Below are positions 17,198 through 29,125 of a stretch of 57,145 nt of DNA, one piece after another. The notes beneath the pieces are model-generated. The model made no database searches and was not told where the DNA came from. It saw nothing but the letters and a program-made list of their open reading frames with translations. Position 1 is the stretch's first letter, and every line of letters begins with the position of its first letter. The stretch is from Acidobacteriota bacterium (GTDB lineage: Bacteria; Actinomycetota; AC-67). The translations under genes and the position numbers were made by a program. The DNA lies in assembly GCA_016208485.1 (NCBI GenBank), contig JACQXY010000072.1, positions 1-57,145 of the forward strand, in the 5' to 3' direction.

Positions 17198-17566
17198 CTA
17201 CCCGCGCTTCGCCTCGCGCTGGCGCCGCCAGTCGACGAGACGCTCGTCGCTCTGGCGCATGAAGCGCTTCAGCTTCGCCTCGAACTCGGGGTCCTGCCTG
17301 CGCCCGCGACGCGGAGCCTCCGGTTGCCAGTCGGGAGCGGCCTGCTTGATCGAGAGGTCGATCTTGCTCCCGTCCTTGATCCCGACCACCTTCACGGTCA
17401 CCTTGTCGTTCTCGTGGAGGTGCTCACGGACATCCTTAACGAAGTTGCGATCGATCTCGGAGATGTGCACGAGACCCGTCTCGCACGTGTCGAGCTGGAC
17501 GAATGCTCCGTACGGCGCGATCCTGATGACCGTCCCCTCGACGATTGCTCCTATTTCTGCCGGCAT
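17198..17566 (-). CDS. S1-domain RNA-binding protein
   Basis: A 122-residue protein with one S1 OB-fold domain at the N-terminus (GAIVEGTVIRIAPYGAFVQL, TGLVHISEIDRNFVKDV, VKVVGIKDGSKIDLSIKQA, residues about 5-80). A basic linker and a charged helix (DPEFEAKLKRFMRQSDERL) follow. It resembles YabR-like proteins that associate with RNA or ribosomes, and it keeps the family's usual place next to ftsB/divIC. I chose ATG 17566 (MPAEIGAIVEG) because it aligns with typical family starts; an AGGGAG site lies 13 nt upstream, longer than ideal. An upstream in-frame ATG at 17626 is possible. Confidence 0.8.
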   Translation of the reverse strand: MPAEIGAIVEGTVIRIAPYGAFVQLDTCETGLVHISEIDRNFVKDVREHLHENDKVTVKVVGIKDGSKIDLSIKQAAPDWQPEAPRRGRRQDPEFEAKLKRFMRQSDERLVDWRRQREAKRG

Positions 17567-17650
17567 GCGCTGGACCAGACTCCCTTCGAGTTCGGCGACT
17601 CCGGCGCCTCGCCGGAGCGCCCTCATGGTACGCGGGCCCCGGAGGACCGG

Positions 17651-18000
17651 TCAACGCCCGGTTGCGGAGAAAGCGCCTCGCCAGACTGAGACGCCGAACA
17701 CCGCGTGCCACCAGCGGGAGTACCACGGCCTGCGCGCGGTCGCCGGCCCCTTCGGAGGAACGGCCGCGCCCGGACGGGGCGAGGCGGCCACGACGAACGC
17801 GGTCTCGCCGGGCCGGACCATGCCAAGGTCATCGCGCGCGATGCGCTCCACTTCGGCATCGCTCTCCAGGCGGCGCTTCTCCGCCGCGAGCCGCGCCACC
17901 CGCGCGGCGAGCACGCGCTCCTCCGCCCGGAGCGCCGGGCCGTCACGAGCAGCCCGCCGAGCAGCGTGAGCAGGATCGCCCCGCGCGCGGAAAGCCTCAT
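17651..18000 (-). pseudogene. ftsB: ftsB/divIC-like septum formation initiator, interrupted by a 1-nt frameshift
   Basis: ATG 18000 with a good CGGAGG site starts a short cytoplasmic stub and one transmembrane helix (GAILLTLLGGLLVTA, about residues 7-21). The family coiled coil (ALRAEERVLAARVARLAAEK), the hallmark AEVERIARDDLGMVRPGE and a C-terminal tail ending at 17651 are in a different frame. The switch falls in the GC run around 17934-17942 and needs one extra base to restore a normal FtsB/DivIC. The protein recruits and stabilises the division complex at the septum and is often essential. A sequencing or assembly error is therefore as likely as true loss or programmed frameshifting. Confidence 0.72.
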
Positions 18001-18025
18001 GCGGCGCCTCCGAGAGCGGAGGGCC

Positions 18026-19387
<1,362 letters not shown>

Positions 19388-19436
19388 TCAACGCGACGAC
19401 CGCCGCCCCCTCGCGGGCGGCTAGAATCTGGCACTC

Positions 19437-20666
19437 GTGGGGATCCCTCTCGACCCGGTCGCGGTGCTCGCCGCCCTTCCCCCCGGCGCGGGCTGCGTGG
19501 CCGTGCGCGACGGCGCACGCACGCTCATCGGGGTCGCGCCGGAGCGTGTGATCGTCGCGAACGGCGGGGAGGCCTTCGCTGCGCTCGGCGCGCTGCGAGA
19601 GGGCTGGTGGGCGGGGTTTCTCTCCTACGACCTCGGGCGCGCGGTCGAGCGGGTCGAGCCCCGGACCCCCGACGACCTGCACATCCCGGACCTCGTGCTC
19701 GCGCGGTTCGACGCGCGCGCGGTCATCGGCCCCGAGGGCGCGGGGGTCGTGGGCGACGGGGAGTCGCGGGCGGTCCTGGAACTCGCCCTCCGCGGGGCGC
19801 GCGAGAGCCCCGCCGCGCCGCCCCCGCCGGCGCTCGGCGGCTGGGAGTCGAGCCTGGATCGCGCGGCCTTCGAGGACCGCGTTCGCGCGATCCTCGGCCA
19901 CATCGGCGCCGGGGACTGCTACCAGGTGAACCTTGCGCGCCGGCTCACCTGCGAGCGCGAGGCCGACCCGGTCGCCCTCTTCGGGGCGCTCGCGCGCGAG
20001 AACCCCGCGCCGCACTCGGCGCTCGTGCGGCTCTCCGGGATCGGAGTGGTCTCGGCATCTCCGGAGCGCTTCCTGCGCGCGGACGGCGCGCGGGTCGAGA
20101 CCCGGCCGATCAAGGGGACCGGCACCGACGCGCGCGCCCTGGCGACGAGCGAGAAGGACCGCGCGGAGAACGTGATGATCGTGGACCTCGCGCGCAACGA
20201 CCTCGGCCGGGTCTGCGAGCCCGGTTCCGTGCGAGTGCCGGCGCTCTGCGCCGTCGAGCCGCACCCGGGGCTCCTCCACCTCGTGAGCACGGTGACCGGA
20301 ACGCTCCGGCCGGACGCCGGGTTCGCCGACCTCGTGCGCGCGACCTTCCCTCCGGCCTCGATCACCGGCGCGCCGAAGCCGCGCGTGATGCAGATCATCG
20401 AAGACCTCGAGCCGGTCCGGCGCGGCGTCTACTGCGGCGCGGTGGGCTGGATCGACGCCGATCGCGGGCGGCTCGACCTGAACGTGGGTATCCGCACATT
20501 CGTGGTCGCCGGCGGCCGCACCTCGCTCGGAGTCGGCGCCGGGATCGTCGCCGACTCCGATCCCGCATCGGAGTGGCGCGAGACCGAGCTGAAGTCGGCG
20601 CGCCTGCTCTCGGCGGCCGGGGCGGAGCGGACGCCCGGTCTCGTCACCTCGGGGGCGCGCGCGTGA
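19437..20666 (+). CDS. pabB: Aminodeoxychorismate synthase component I
   Basis: A 409-residue chorismate-binding enzyme (TrpE/PabB superfamily). The catalytic lysine motif PIKGT (K226) is diagnostic for PabB; anthranilate synthases have Ala at that position. Other core motifs are GDCYQVNLARRL, SPERFLR, AENVMIVDLARNDLGRV, HLVSTVTG, FPPASITGAPK and GAVGWID. It aminates chorismate to 4-amino-4-deoxychorismate with ammonia from a PabA partner not in the window. GTG 19437 is preceded by a TAGAAT -10-like hexamer (19422-19427) and no ribosome-binding site, so the leader may be only a few nt. The stop overlaps the pabC start (GTGA). Confidence 0.92.
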   Translation: MGIPLDPVAVLAALPPGAGCVAVRDGARTLIGVAPERVIVANGGEAFAALGALREGWWAGFLSYDLGRAVERVEPRTPDDLHIPDLVLARFDARAVIGPEGAGVVGDGESRAVLELALRGARESPAAPPPPALGGWESSLDRAAFEDRVRAILGHIGAGDCYQVNLARRLTCEREADPVALFGALARENPAPHSALVRLSGIGVVSASPERFLRADGARVETRPIKGTGTDARALATSEKDRAENVMIVDLARNDLGRVCEPGSVRVPALCAVEPHPGLLHLVSTVTGTLRPDAGFADLVRATFPPASITGAPKPRVMQIIEDLEPVRRGVYCGAVGWIDADRGRLDLNVGIRTFVVAGGRTSLGVGAGIVADSDPASEWRETELKSARLLSAAGAERTPGLVTSGARA

Positions 20667-21499
20667 TCGTCTGGCTGAACGGCGAGCTGGTCGGCGAGGA
20701 ACTCGCGCGGATCTCCCCGTTCGACCACGGAGTACTCACAGGCGACGGGGTGTTCGAGACCCTGCGCGTGTACGGGGGAACGCCCTTCGCGTGGCGGCGC
20801 CACCTGGCGCGCCTGGCGCGCTCGGCCCACGGCCTGCGGCTCCCGCCGCCCGATCCGGACCGCCTTCGGCGGGCGGCCGGCGACGTGCTCGCGGCGAACC
20901 GGCTCACGGAGGCCCGCCTGCGGATCACGGTGACGGGCGGGCTCGCGCCGCTCGGATCGGCGCGCGGCGACGGCGAGCCGACGACGATCGTCGCCGCCTC
21001 GGAGGTCGGGACCGTTCCGGCGGCGACCGACGTCTGGGTCGCCCCCTGGCCTCGCAACGAGCGGAGCGCCCTCGCCGGCCTGAAGACCATCTCGTACGCG
21101 GAGAACGTCCTCGCGCTCGACTGGGCGCGCGAGCGGGAGGCCGGCGAGGCCATCCTTGCGAACCTCGCCGGCAACCTCTGCGAGGGGACCGGCACCAACC
21201 TGTTCTTCGTCGAACGAGGGCGCGTCGTCACTCCCCCGGCCTCGGCCGGATGCCTGCTTGGGGTGACCCGCGGGCTCGTGCTCGAGCTGTGCGCCGCGCT
21301 CGCCGTCCCGGCGATCGAGGCGGACCGGCCGGTCGCCGCGCTCGCGGCTGCCGAGGAGGCTTTCCTCACCTCGACGGTGCGCGAGGTCAACCCGATCGCG
21401 CGCGTGGACGGCCGGAGTCTCCCGGCAGCGCCCGGCCCGGTCACCGCGCGACTCGCCGCCGCCTTCCGCGACCTGGCCGCCCGCGACCTCGATCCCTGA
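20663..21499 (+). CDS. pabC: 4-amino-4-deoxychorismate lyase (class IV PLP enzyme)
   Basis: A 278-residue fold-type IV PLP enzyme. The start VIVWLNGELV and ISPFDHGVLTGDGVFETLRVY are followed by GLKTISYAEN (PLP lysine K141), GNLCEGTGTNLFFV (phosphate-binding) and FLTSTVREVNPI. Branched-chain aminotransferases share the fold, but coupling to pabB (4-nt overlap, same strand) argues for PabC, which releases p-aminobenzoate and pyruvate for folate synthesis. The length is normal for the family. Confidence 0.9.
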   Translation: MIVWLNGELVGEELARISPFDHGVLTGDGVFETLRVYGGTPFAWRRHLARLARSAHGLRLPPPDPDRLRRAAGDVLAANRLTEARLRITVTGGLAPLGSARGDGEPTTIVAASEVGTVPAATDVWVAPWPRNERSALAGLKTISYAENVLALDWAREREAGEAILANLAGNLCEGTGTNLFFVERGRVVTPPASAGCLLGVTRGLVLELCAALAVPAIEADRPVAALAAAEEAFLTSTVREVNPIARVDGRSLPAAPGPVTARLAAAFRDLAARDLDP

Positions 21500-21560
21500 C
21501 CGGTTCCGTCAACTGCCCGACCGGTTCCGTCAACTGCCGGGTCAGTTCCGTCAACTACCA
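21498..21560. repeat. Three tandem 21-bp repeats after pabC
   Basis: Units at 21498-21518, 21519-21539 and 21540-21560 share the core GTTCCGTCAACT (third copy AGTTCCGTCAACT). The first unit overlaps the pabC stop codon. The period of 21 bp equals two helical turns, so copies face the same side of the DNA. Reverse-strand copies each contain TTGACG. No gene is visible between 21561 and 21668. Confidence 0.75.
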
Positions 21561-21668
21561 GACCAGGCGATTGCGGGCAACCGGATCTTTGCGGGTGGAA
21601 GTGCGCGCAGGATTGGGGGAAGGAGAAGGAGATCGGCGGATCGCGGCGAACTCCTGTCTCCGAGGCCA

Positions 21669-22097
21669 ATGATCAGAGCATGGCGGCGGGAACTGCCACT
21701 CGCGCTCGCGGTGGCTCTGGTGGCCCTCGCCCTCGTCTCGCCCCTGCCGGCCGGCGCCGGGTCGTGCGGCGGAAACTGGACGTCCGGCGAGGAGTGCGAG
21801 ATCCGCATCGGAGACCCGCTGTTCGTCGGCGAGGCCGTTGCCTCAGCCACCTCTTCGGGTCCCTTCATCCTCGCGGTGGAGTGCTGCCGGCCGATCGATC
21901 CGGTCACGGGAAAGCCCCTGCTCCCCTCCGACGCCCCCCGGTACGGCGCCTTCTGCAATTCCGGTGGGGGAACGTGTGAAGTCACACTCGTCGTGCCTCC
22001 GGGGTCGACGCGCGCGCACGACGGCGTCGTCACCTGCTCGGTGACGGGCACGACCGGTGGAACTTGGAGTTGCAGGATCGCGCCGCTCGTCGCCTGA
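21669..22097 (+). CDS. Small secreted cysteine-rich hypothetical protein
   Basis: A 142-residue protein, not recognised. A clear signal peptide (RRELPLALAVALVALALVSP, cleavage near PAGAG) precedes a mature domain of about 110 residues with eight Cys (SCGGNW, EECEIR, VECCRP, FCNSGGGTCEV, VTCSV, SWSC-type ending), probably an extracellular beta sandwich held by disulfides. It is convergent with mazG, with 13 bp between the stop codons. Confidence 0.72.
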   Translation: MIRAWRRELPLALAVALVALALVSPLPAGAGSCGGNWTSGEECEIRIGDPLFVGEAVASATSSGPFILAVECCRPIDPVTGKPLLPSDAPRYGAFCNSGGGTCEVTLVVPPGSTRAHDGVVTCSVTGTTGGTWSCRIAPLVA

Positions 22098-22110
22098 CCC
22101 GCCACGGACC

Positions 22111-23310
22111 TCACGCCCCCCACAGGCGCGCGCGCTCCTCCTCCGAAAGATCGCCGAGCGTCCGCCCGCGGGCTCGCGCCTCTTGCTCAGCGCGCGCGAG
22201 CCGGTCGCGGAACCCGCGCGCCGCGCGCCGCAGGACCCCTTCGGCGTCGAGGCCGGCGCGCCCGGCGAGCGCCGCGATCGCAAGCAGCGCCCCCGCGACG
22301 GCATCCTCCGTGATATCCCGCGCGGCATCCCGCGCGGCGGTTCCCTGCGCGGCATCCCGCGCGGCGGCGGCCTCGATCCGCGCCGCAACTTCGCTCAGCC
22401 GGCCCGCGAGGTCCACCGGCGCCGGTCCCGCTCGGCGGAGCAGCTTCTGTGCGTACGCGAGCGCCGGCAGCGACTCCGGGATCCCCTCGAGCGCGCTCTC
22501 CCGCCCCTTCTCGGCTTGCTTGATCGCGTCCCAGTTCTCCACGACCTGCTCCGTGCCGGAAACCTCCACGTCCCCGAAGACGTGCGGATGCCGGCCGACG
22601 AGCTTGCGCACGATCCCGTCGACGACGTCGTCGACGTCGAAGGTCCCCTCGTCGAAACCGATCTGGGAGTGGAAGATCACCTGGAGGAGCAAGTCCCCGA
22701 GTTCCTCGGCGATCTCGCTCGGGCCGGCCGACTCGACCGCCTCGAGCAGCTCGTAGGTCTCCTCGAGAAGGTGCGCCGCGAGGGAGCGGTGGGTCTGCTC
22801 GTGGTCCCAAGGGCAGCCGTCGGGGCCCCTCAGCCGGGCCATGACGCGGACCAGATCCAGCAGGAGGTGGCCGCGCGGCGCCGTGCCGACCACGATCTCC
22901 ACCTCGACGTCGCCGGCCATCGCGCGCGCGACCACCGCGCCCGTGACGGGATCATCGCCGCCGGGACGGCGAGGCAGGATGAACGCCACCTCACCGCGCT
23001 CGGCGGCAAGAGCGGCGAGGCGCTCCGCCAGCGCGCGCGCGCCCGGCGCGATCACGGCGTGCCGATGGGCGCGCGGCGCCGCCGGGCGTGGCGCCGTCGG
23101 GCGTGACGGCTGCTCCTGCCCGCTCGGGCGCAGGAGGGACGCCTCGGCCTCCGGGAGTTCCTCGACCTCGATCCCGGCAGCGCGCAGGCGCTCCCCGAGG
23201 AGGTCGCCGGGAGCGACGAGCGGAGTCCCGCGCGCCAGGGCCTGCCACGCCTCGAGCGAGAGCATCTCCGGCGCCCCCGGACCCGGCCGAACGAGCACAA
23301 CGCGCCCCAT
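22111..23310 (-). CDS. mazG: MazG-family nucleoside triphosphate pyrophosphohydrolase
   Basis: A 399-residue protein. The all-alpha MazG domain is clear in the middle: LRGPDGCPWDHEQTHRSL, HLLEETYELLEAVE, EIAEELGDLLLQVIFHS (EExxE...ExxD metal-binding helices), FDVDDVVDGIVRKLVGRHPHVFG and WDAIKQAEKGRESALEGIP. It hydrolyses (d)NTPs to NMPs and in bacteria cleans oxidised nucleotides or modulates stringent signalling. The N-terminal 150 residues begin MGRVVLVRPGPGAPEMLS and look like a shortened remnant of the SAM-methylase domain fused to MazG in YabN-like proteins. The C-terminal part contains low-complexity Ala/Arg/Asp repeats (22310-22380). Confidence 0.88.
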   Translation of the reverse strand: MGRVVLVRPGPGAPEMLSLEAWQALARGTPLVAPGDLLGERLRAAGIEVEELPEAEASLLRPSGQEQPSRPTAPRPAAPRAHRHAVIAPGARALAERLAALAAERGEVAFILPRRPGGDDPVTGAVVARAMAGDVEVEIVVGTAPRGHLLLDLVRVMARLRGPDGCPWDHEQTHRSLAAHLLEETYELLEAVESAGPSEIAEELGDLLLQVIFHSQIGFDEGTFDVDDVVDGIVRKLVGRHPHVFGDVEVSGTEQVVENWDAIKQAEKGRESALEGIPESLPALAYAQKLLRRAGPAPVDLAGRLSEVAARIEAAAARDAAQGTAARDAARDITEDAVAGALLAIAALAGRAGLDAEGVLRRAARGFRDRLARAEQEARARGRTLGDLSEEERARLWGA

Positions 23311-23357
23311 GCCGAGGGCCCAGGGTAGCCGCCCGCCGTCCCCGCCGCCGACTCGCC

Positions 23358-23386
23358 TGACAGCGCCCCGCGAGTGTGCGACACTT
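23358..23386 (+). promoter_or_regulatory. Candidate promoter with palindromic operator for the small transcript
   Basis: CTGACA (23358-23363), a 17-bp spacer and GACACT (23381-23386) give a plausible -35/-10 pair. The perfect inverted repeat AGTGT-GCG-ACACT (23373-23385) overlaps the -10. A nearly identical motif, AGTGT-A-ACACT, lies in the AbiE promoter at 35309-35319. Confidence 0.4.
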
Positions 23387-23415
23387 GAGGCACGCGAGAA
23401 AGGGGGTGATCCAGT

Positions 23416-23457
23416 TTGCCGAAACCGAACTGGACCTGCGAGGTGCCTGACCGCTAG
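23416..23457 (+). CDS. Candidate 13-residue small ORF
   Basis: TTG at 23416 encodes MPKPNWTCEVPDR and stops with TAG. Its ribosome-binding site at 23398-23412 matches the full complement of the 16S 3' end (AGAAAGGAGGTGATCC) except for one base, with 5 nt to the start, an unusually strong site for so short an ORF. Trp and Cys codons are present, which would suit a leader peptide, but no regulated gene follows on this strand. Confidence 0.4.
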   Translation: MPKPNWTCEVPDR

Positions 23458-23486
23458 GAGCCGCTCGGGGTCGGGGGGATCACACC

Positions 23487-23508
23487 TCCGCCGGAGCGCT
23501 CCGGCGGA
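23487..23508. other. 22-nt perfect palindrome in the candidate small RNA
   Basis: TCCGCCGGAGC followed directly by its reverse complement. In RNA it would form a strong hairpin next to the segment that can pair with the ribosome-binding site. Confidence 0.7.
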
Positions 23509-23602
23509 ATCCCAGCAGCGACACCGCGCTGCGCGCGCCGTCCGGCGTGGTCCACCGGGCGGGACGCACGAATCGGCGTCCAGGCCGCGCGGCTTGAGCG
23601 AT

Positions 23603-23630
23603 CGAGGAGGGGGCTTCGGCCCCCTCCTCG
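23603..23630 (+). terminator. 12-bp GC hairpin with UUCG loop
   Basis: CGAGGAGGGGGC-TTCG-GCCCCCTCCTCG is a perfect 12-bp stem closed by the stable UUCG tetraloop. It lacks a T-run, as is common for actinobacterial terminators. Confidence 0.6.
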
Positions 23631-23684
23631 CGTTCGCACAGGAGCGACGGGGCGAGGGGGTGCAGGACCCAAAGGGCGCCGGAG

Positions 23685-24718
23685 CTACGGCGCGCCGGGG
23701 ACTGGGGGGTGCCCGAAGGGCGTCTCCTCGCTCTGGGGCGCGCCGGGGACGAAGAACTGATGGGGCACGACCCGCTGGGCCTGTGGCTCCCAGTCGCCGT
23801 AGCGTGGGTTCACGATGATGCTCGCGCGCGAAAACGCCCGCGCGAACCAGTCGCTCAGCGCCTGGTCGAGCCTCTGGCTCTCCATCTGGGCGCGCAACTC
23901 CGCCGCGACGTCGGCGAAGGGAGTCGTTCGCTTGGCATCGAGCCGGAGCACCAGGTAGCCCGCCGGCCCGCGCACGGGGTTCGAGACGGCCCCGACTTTC
24001 ATCCGCGCCGCTTCCTGGGCGACCTGCGGTGGCAGGTTCTCGAGCGTCTGGAAGCCGAGATCGCCGCCGCGCGCGCGCGTCTGGGGGTCCTCGGAGAAGC
24101 GCCGCGCGAGAGCGGCGAAGTCGGCTCCGCCCCCGACCTGCACGACCGCCGATTGCGCCTTCGCCAGGGCGGTACGCTCCCCCGCCGCGTCCTGGACCAG
24201 GAACACCATCTGGCGCACGCGAAACTCCTGGTATCGCACCTTGCTCGCCTCGTAGGCCCGGCGGACCTCGGCGCCGGTGACGGGGTTGCCTGCGGCGAGC
24301 AGCTTCTTCAAGCGCTCTTGGGCGAGCAGGGACCGCACGCGCTCGCGCAGCCCTTCCATGTCGAGCTGCTCCTTCGCGAGAGCGCGATCGAAATCCTCCG
24401 CGGTCGCGAAGCGCGCGCGCAGCTCCTCGATCCGGCGCGCGACCTCGGAGTCCGCCACCGCGATCCGGCGCCGCTCGACCTCCTGGCGGACCAGCTCCTC
24501 TTCGACGAGCTGGACGACCACCTGACGAGTGAGTTCCACGCGGGCCTGCGCGTCTATGCCCCCCGCGCCGCTCTGGTAGGCCGCGATGCGCCGGTCCACC
24601 TCAGACTGCGGGATGGACACGCCGTTCACGAGCGCCGCCCCGGCGGTCAGGTACCGGCTGCAACCGCCGAGCGCGAGGCCGAGCGCCGGGACCAGCGCGC
24701 GGAGGATCCGGCGAGATA

Positions 24719-24722
<4 letters not shown>
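23685..24722 (-). CDS. SurA/PrsA-like peptidyl-prolyl isomerase lipoprotein
   Basis: A 345-residue exported foldase. A signal sequence with a lipobox-like LALGGC (Cys near residue 21) suggests lipid anchoring outside the membrane. An N-terminal SurA-like helical region follows (ALVNGVSIPQSEVDRRI, VELTRQVVVQLVEEELV). The parvulin-type rotamase domain is in the second half (FRVRQMVFLV, ADFAALARRFSEDP, RARGGDLGFQTLENLPP, VRGPAGYLVLRLDAKR). It should assist folding of secreted proteins, of which the window encodes many. GTG 24722 overlaps the mfd stop (GTGA), so translation is coupled to mfd; a longer open frame upstream lies inside mfd. Confidence 0.85.
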
Positions 24723-28096
<3,374 letters not shown>

Positions 28097-28206
28097 GCCT
28101 GCCGCCTCCCGGACACGCGAACGAGGCCCGGATCCGCTCGGACCGGGGCCTGGGAGAAGACTACCGGCCGCGCGGATCGGATGCGCACCGAGTGGAGGGC
28201 GAGCGC

Positions 28207-28827
28207 CTACGCGCGATCCGCGCGACCCCAGTAGTTGAAGCTCGCCGGCCTCCAGCCGGGGAGGTACATCGTGTCCATCTCGCGGATGCGAAAGCCTCCC
28301 TCTTCGAGGAGGGAGGGCACCTGCCGGTTGAGGTTGCAGCCGCCGCCCACGGCCTTCCAGACGGGGTTCAGGCGATCCTGCCACCGGCGGACGCTCTCGT
28401 CGGGCGCGCTGCCGTGCTCGCAGAAGAGCAACTCCCCGCCCGGCTTGAGCACGCGCGCAATCTCGCCGAGCGCTCGCCGGACGTCGGGAAGCGTGCAGAG
28501 CGTGTAGGTCATGAGCACCGTGTCCGCGCTCCCGTCGGCAAGCGGTATCTCCTCAGCCGGAGCCTTCACGAACTCGACCGGGAATCCCACCGCCCCCACG
28601 CGGCCTTCGGCTATGGCCAGCATCTCCGCGGAGGGCTCGAGCGCCCAGACCCGGCTCACTTTGGCGCCGTCGTAGAAGGAGAGGTTCAGCCCCGAGCCGA
28701 AACCCACCTCCAGGACCTTCCCCGAGGCGAGGGGCACGACCTTCGCGCGCTGCCGCGTGGTGGGCTTGGATCTGCAGACAAGGTCGACGACCTTCGGCAG
28801 AAGAAAGCGATTGTAGAAACCCATCAT
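28207..28827 (-). CDS. Class I SAM-dependent methyltransferase
   Basis: A 206-residue Rossmann-fold methyltransferase of the UbiE/methyltransf_11 type. Motif I is VLEVGFGSGLNLSFY (about residues 38-52), motif II RVWALEPSAEMLAIA, and post-motif segments are AEEIPLADGSADTVLMTYTLC and LKPGGELLFCEHG. The C-terminal part (WKAVGGGCNLNRQVPSLLEEGGF) is typical of small phospholipid- or quinone-type methyltransferases, but the substrate cannot be read from the sequence. Two consecutive ATGs (28827 and 28824) are possible starts. It follows a decayed SnoaL-like gene that probably once headed the same unit. Confidence 0.8.
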   Translation of the reverse strand: MMGFYNRFLLPKVVDLVCRSKPTTRQRAKVVPLASGKVLEVGFGSGLNLSFYDGAKVSRVWALEPSAEMLAIAEGRVGAVGFPVEFVKAPAEEIPLADGSADTVLMTYTLCTLPDVRRALGEIARVLKPGGELLFCEHGSAPDESVRRWQDRLNPVWKAVGGGCNLNRQVPSLLEEGGFRIREMDTMYLPGWRPASFNYWGRADRA

Positions 28828-28829
28828 CC

Positions 28830-29003
28830 TCGGCCCCCCCTCGGAGTTCGCCCATCGGGACACTCGCCTGCCCCGGCATCCCAGCGCGCCGGTCCGATCC
28901 GAGCGCTGCCTGAAATCGAAGCTGTCCCAATGGCGAAAGATCTTGCCGTCGAGAAACTCAAAGCGCGCATCGACCTTCGTATCAGCTCCGCGTTCGGGTG
29001 CAT
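28830..29003 (-). pseudogene. Remnant of a SnoaL/NTF2-like gene with internal deletion
   Basis: ATG 29003 with a GGGGGAGG site starts MHPNAELIRR, a typical beginning of SnoaL/NTF2-like proteins. A second frame then continues with KVDARFEFLDGKIFRHWDSF DF, the typical C-terminal beta strands of the same family, followed by non-homologous residues up to the methyltransferase start. About 70-90 residues of the fold are missing and the frame has shifted, so this is an internally deleted, non-functional copy. The rest of 28828-29125 holds nothing else recognisable. Confidence 0.6.
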
Positions 29004-29125
29004 GAGCCTCCCCCAATCCGCCCCGGCGCCGCGCGCGGGCTGAAAGATTAGTCGTACCGCGGCCGGCCTGCGGGAAACGGGCGCGCGGCAAACGGGTTCC
29101 TGAGTGGGGCCGACCGCGCGCGCGC

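Larger units (their letters stand above)
23391..23630 (+). ncRNA. Candidate free-standing structured transcript with a small ORF
   Basis: The 374-bp gap between mazG (starting at 23310) and the SurA-like gene (ending at 23685) holds no long ORF but has ordered plus-strand signals. In order these are a promoter-like region, a ribosome-binding site and 13-codon ORF (23401-23457), the segment GGATCACACC (23477-23486) complementary to GTGATCC at 23406-23412, a 22-nt perfect palindrome (23487-23508) and a 12-bp UUCG hairpin (23603-23630). No plus-strand gene follows, so this would be a self-contained small RNA or dual-function transcript. I do not recognise it as tmRNA, SRP RNA, 6S or RNase P RNA. 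Confidence 0.4.

Noticed and set aside
22310..22385. CRISPR-like GCGCGGCATCCC repeats in mazG
   Set aside because: They are short in-frame low-complexity repeats (Ala/Arg/Asp) within a coding region; there are no spacers.
23398..23412. Fragment of a 16S rRNA gene (AGAAAGG-GGTGATCC-like)
   Set aside because: Similarity to the 16S 3' end stops after about 16 nt and nothing else of 16S is present; it fits a strong ribosome-binding site.
23406..23450. Alternative GTG start for a 14-codon ORF (GTG ATC CAG ...)
   Set aside because: The GTG lies inside the ribosome-binding site itself; the TTG at 23416 is correctly spaced.
28097..28384. N-terminal extension of Mfd
   Set aside because: It overlaps the methyltransferase gene and has no Mfd similarity; GTG 28096 with a good ribosome-binding site gives the normal length.
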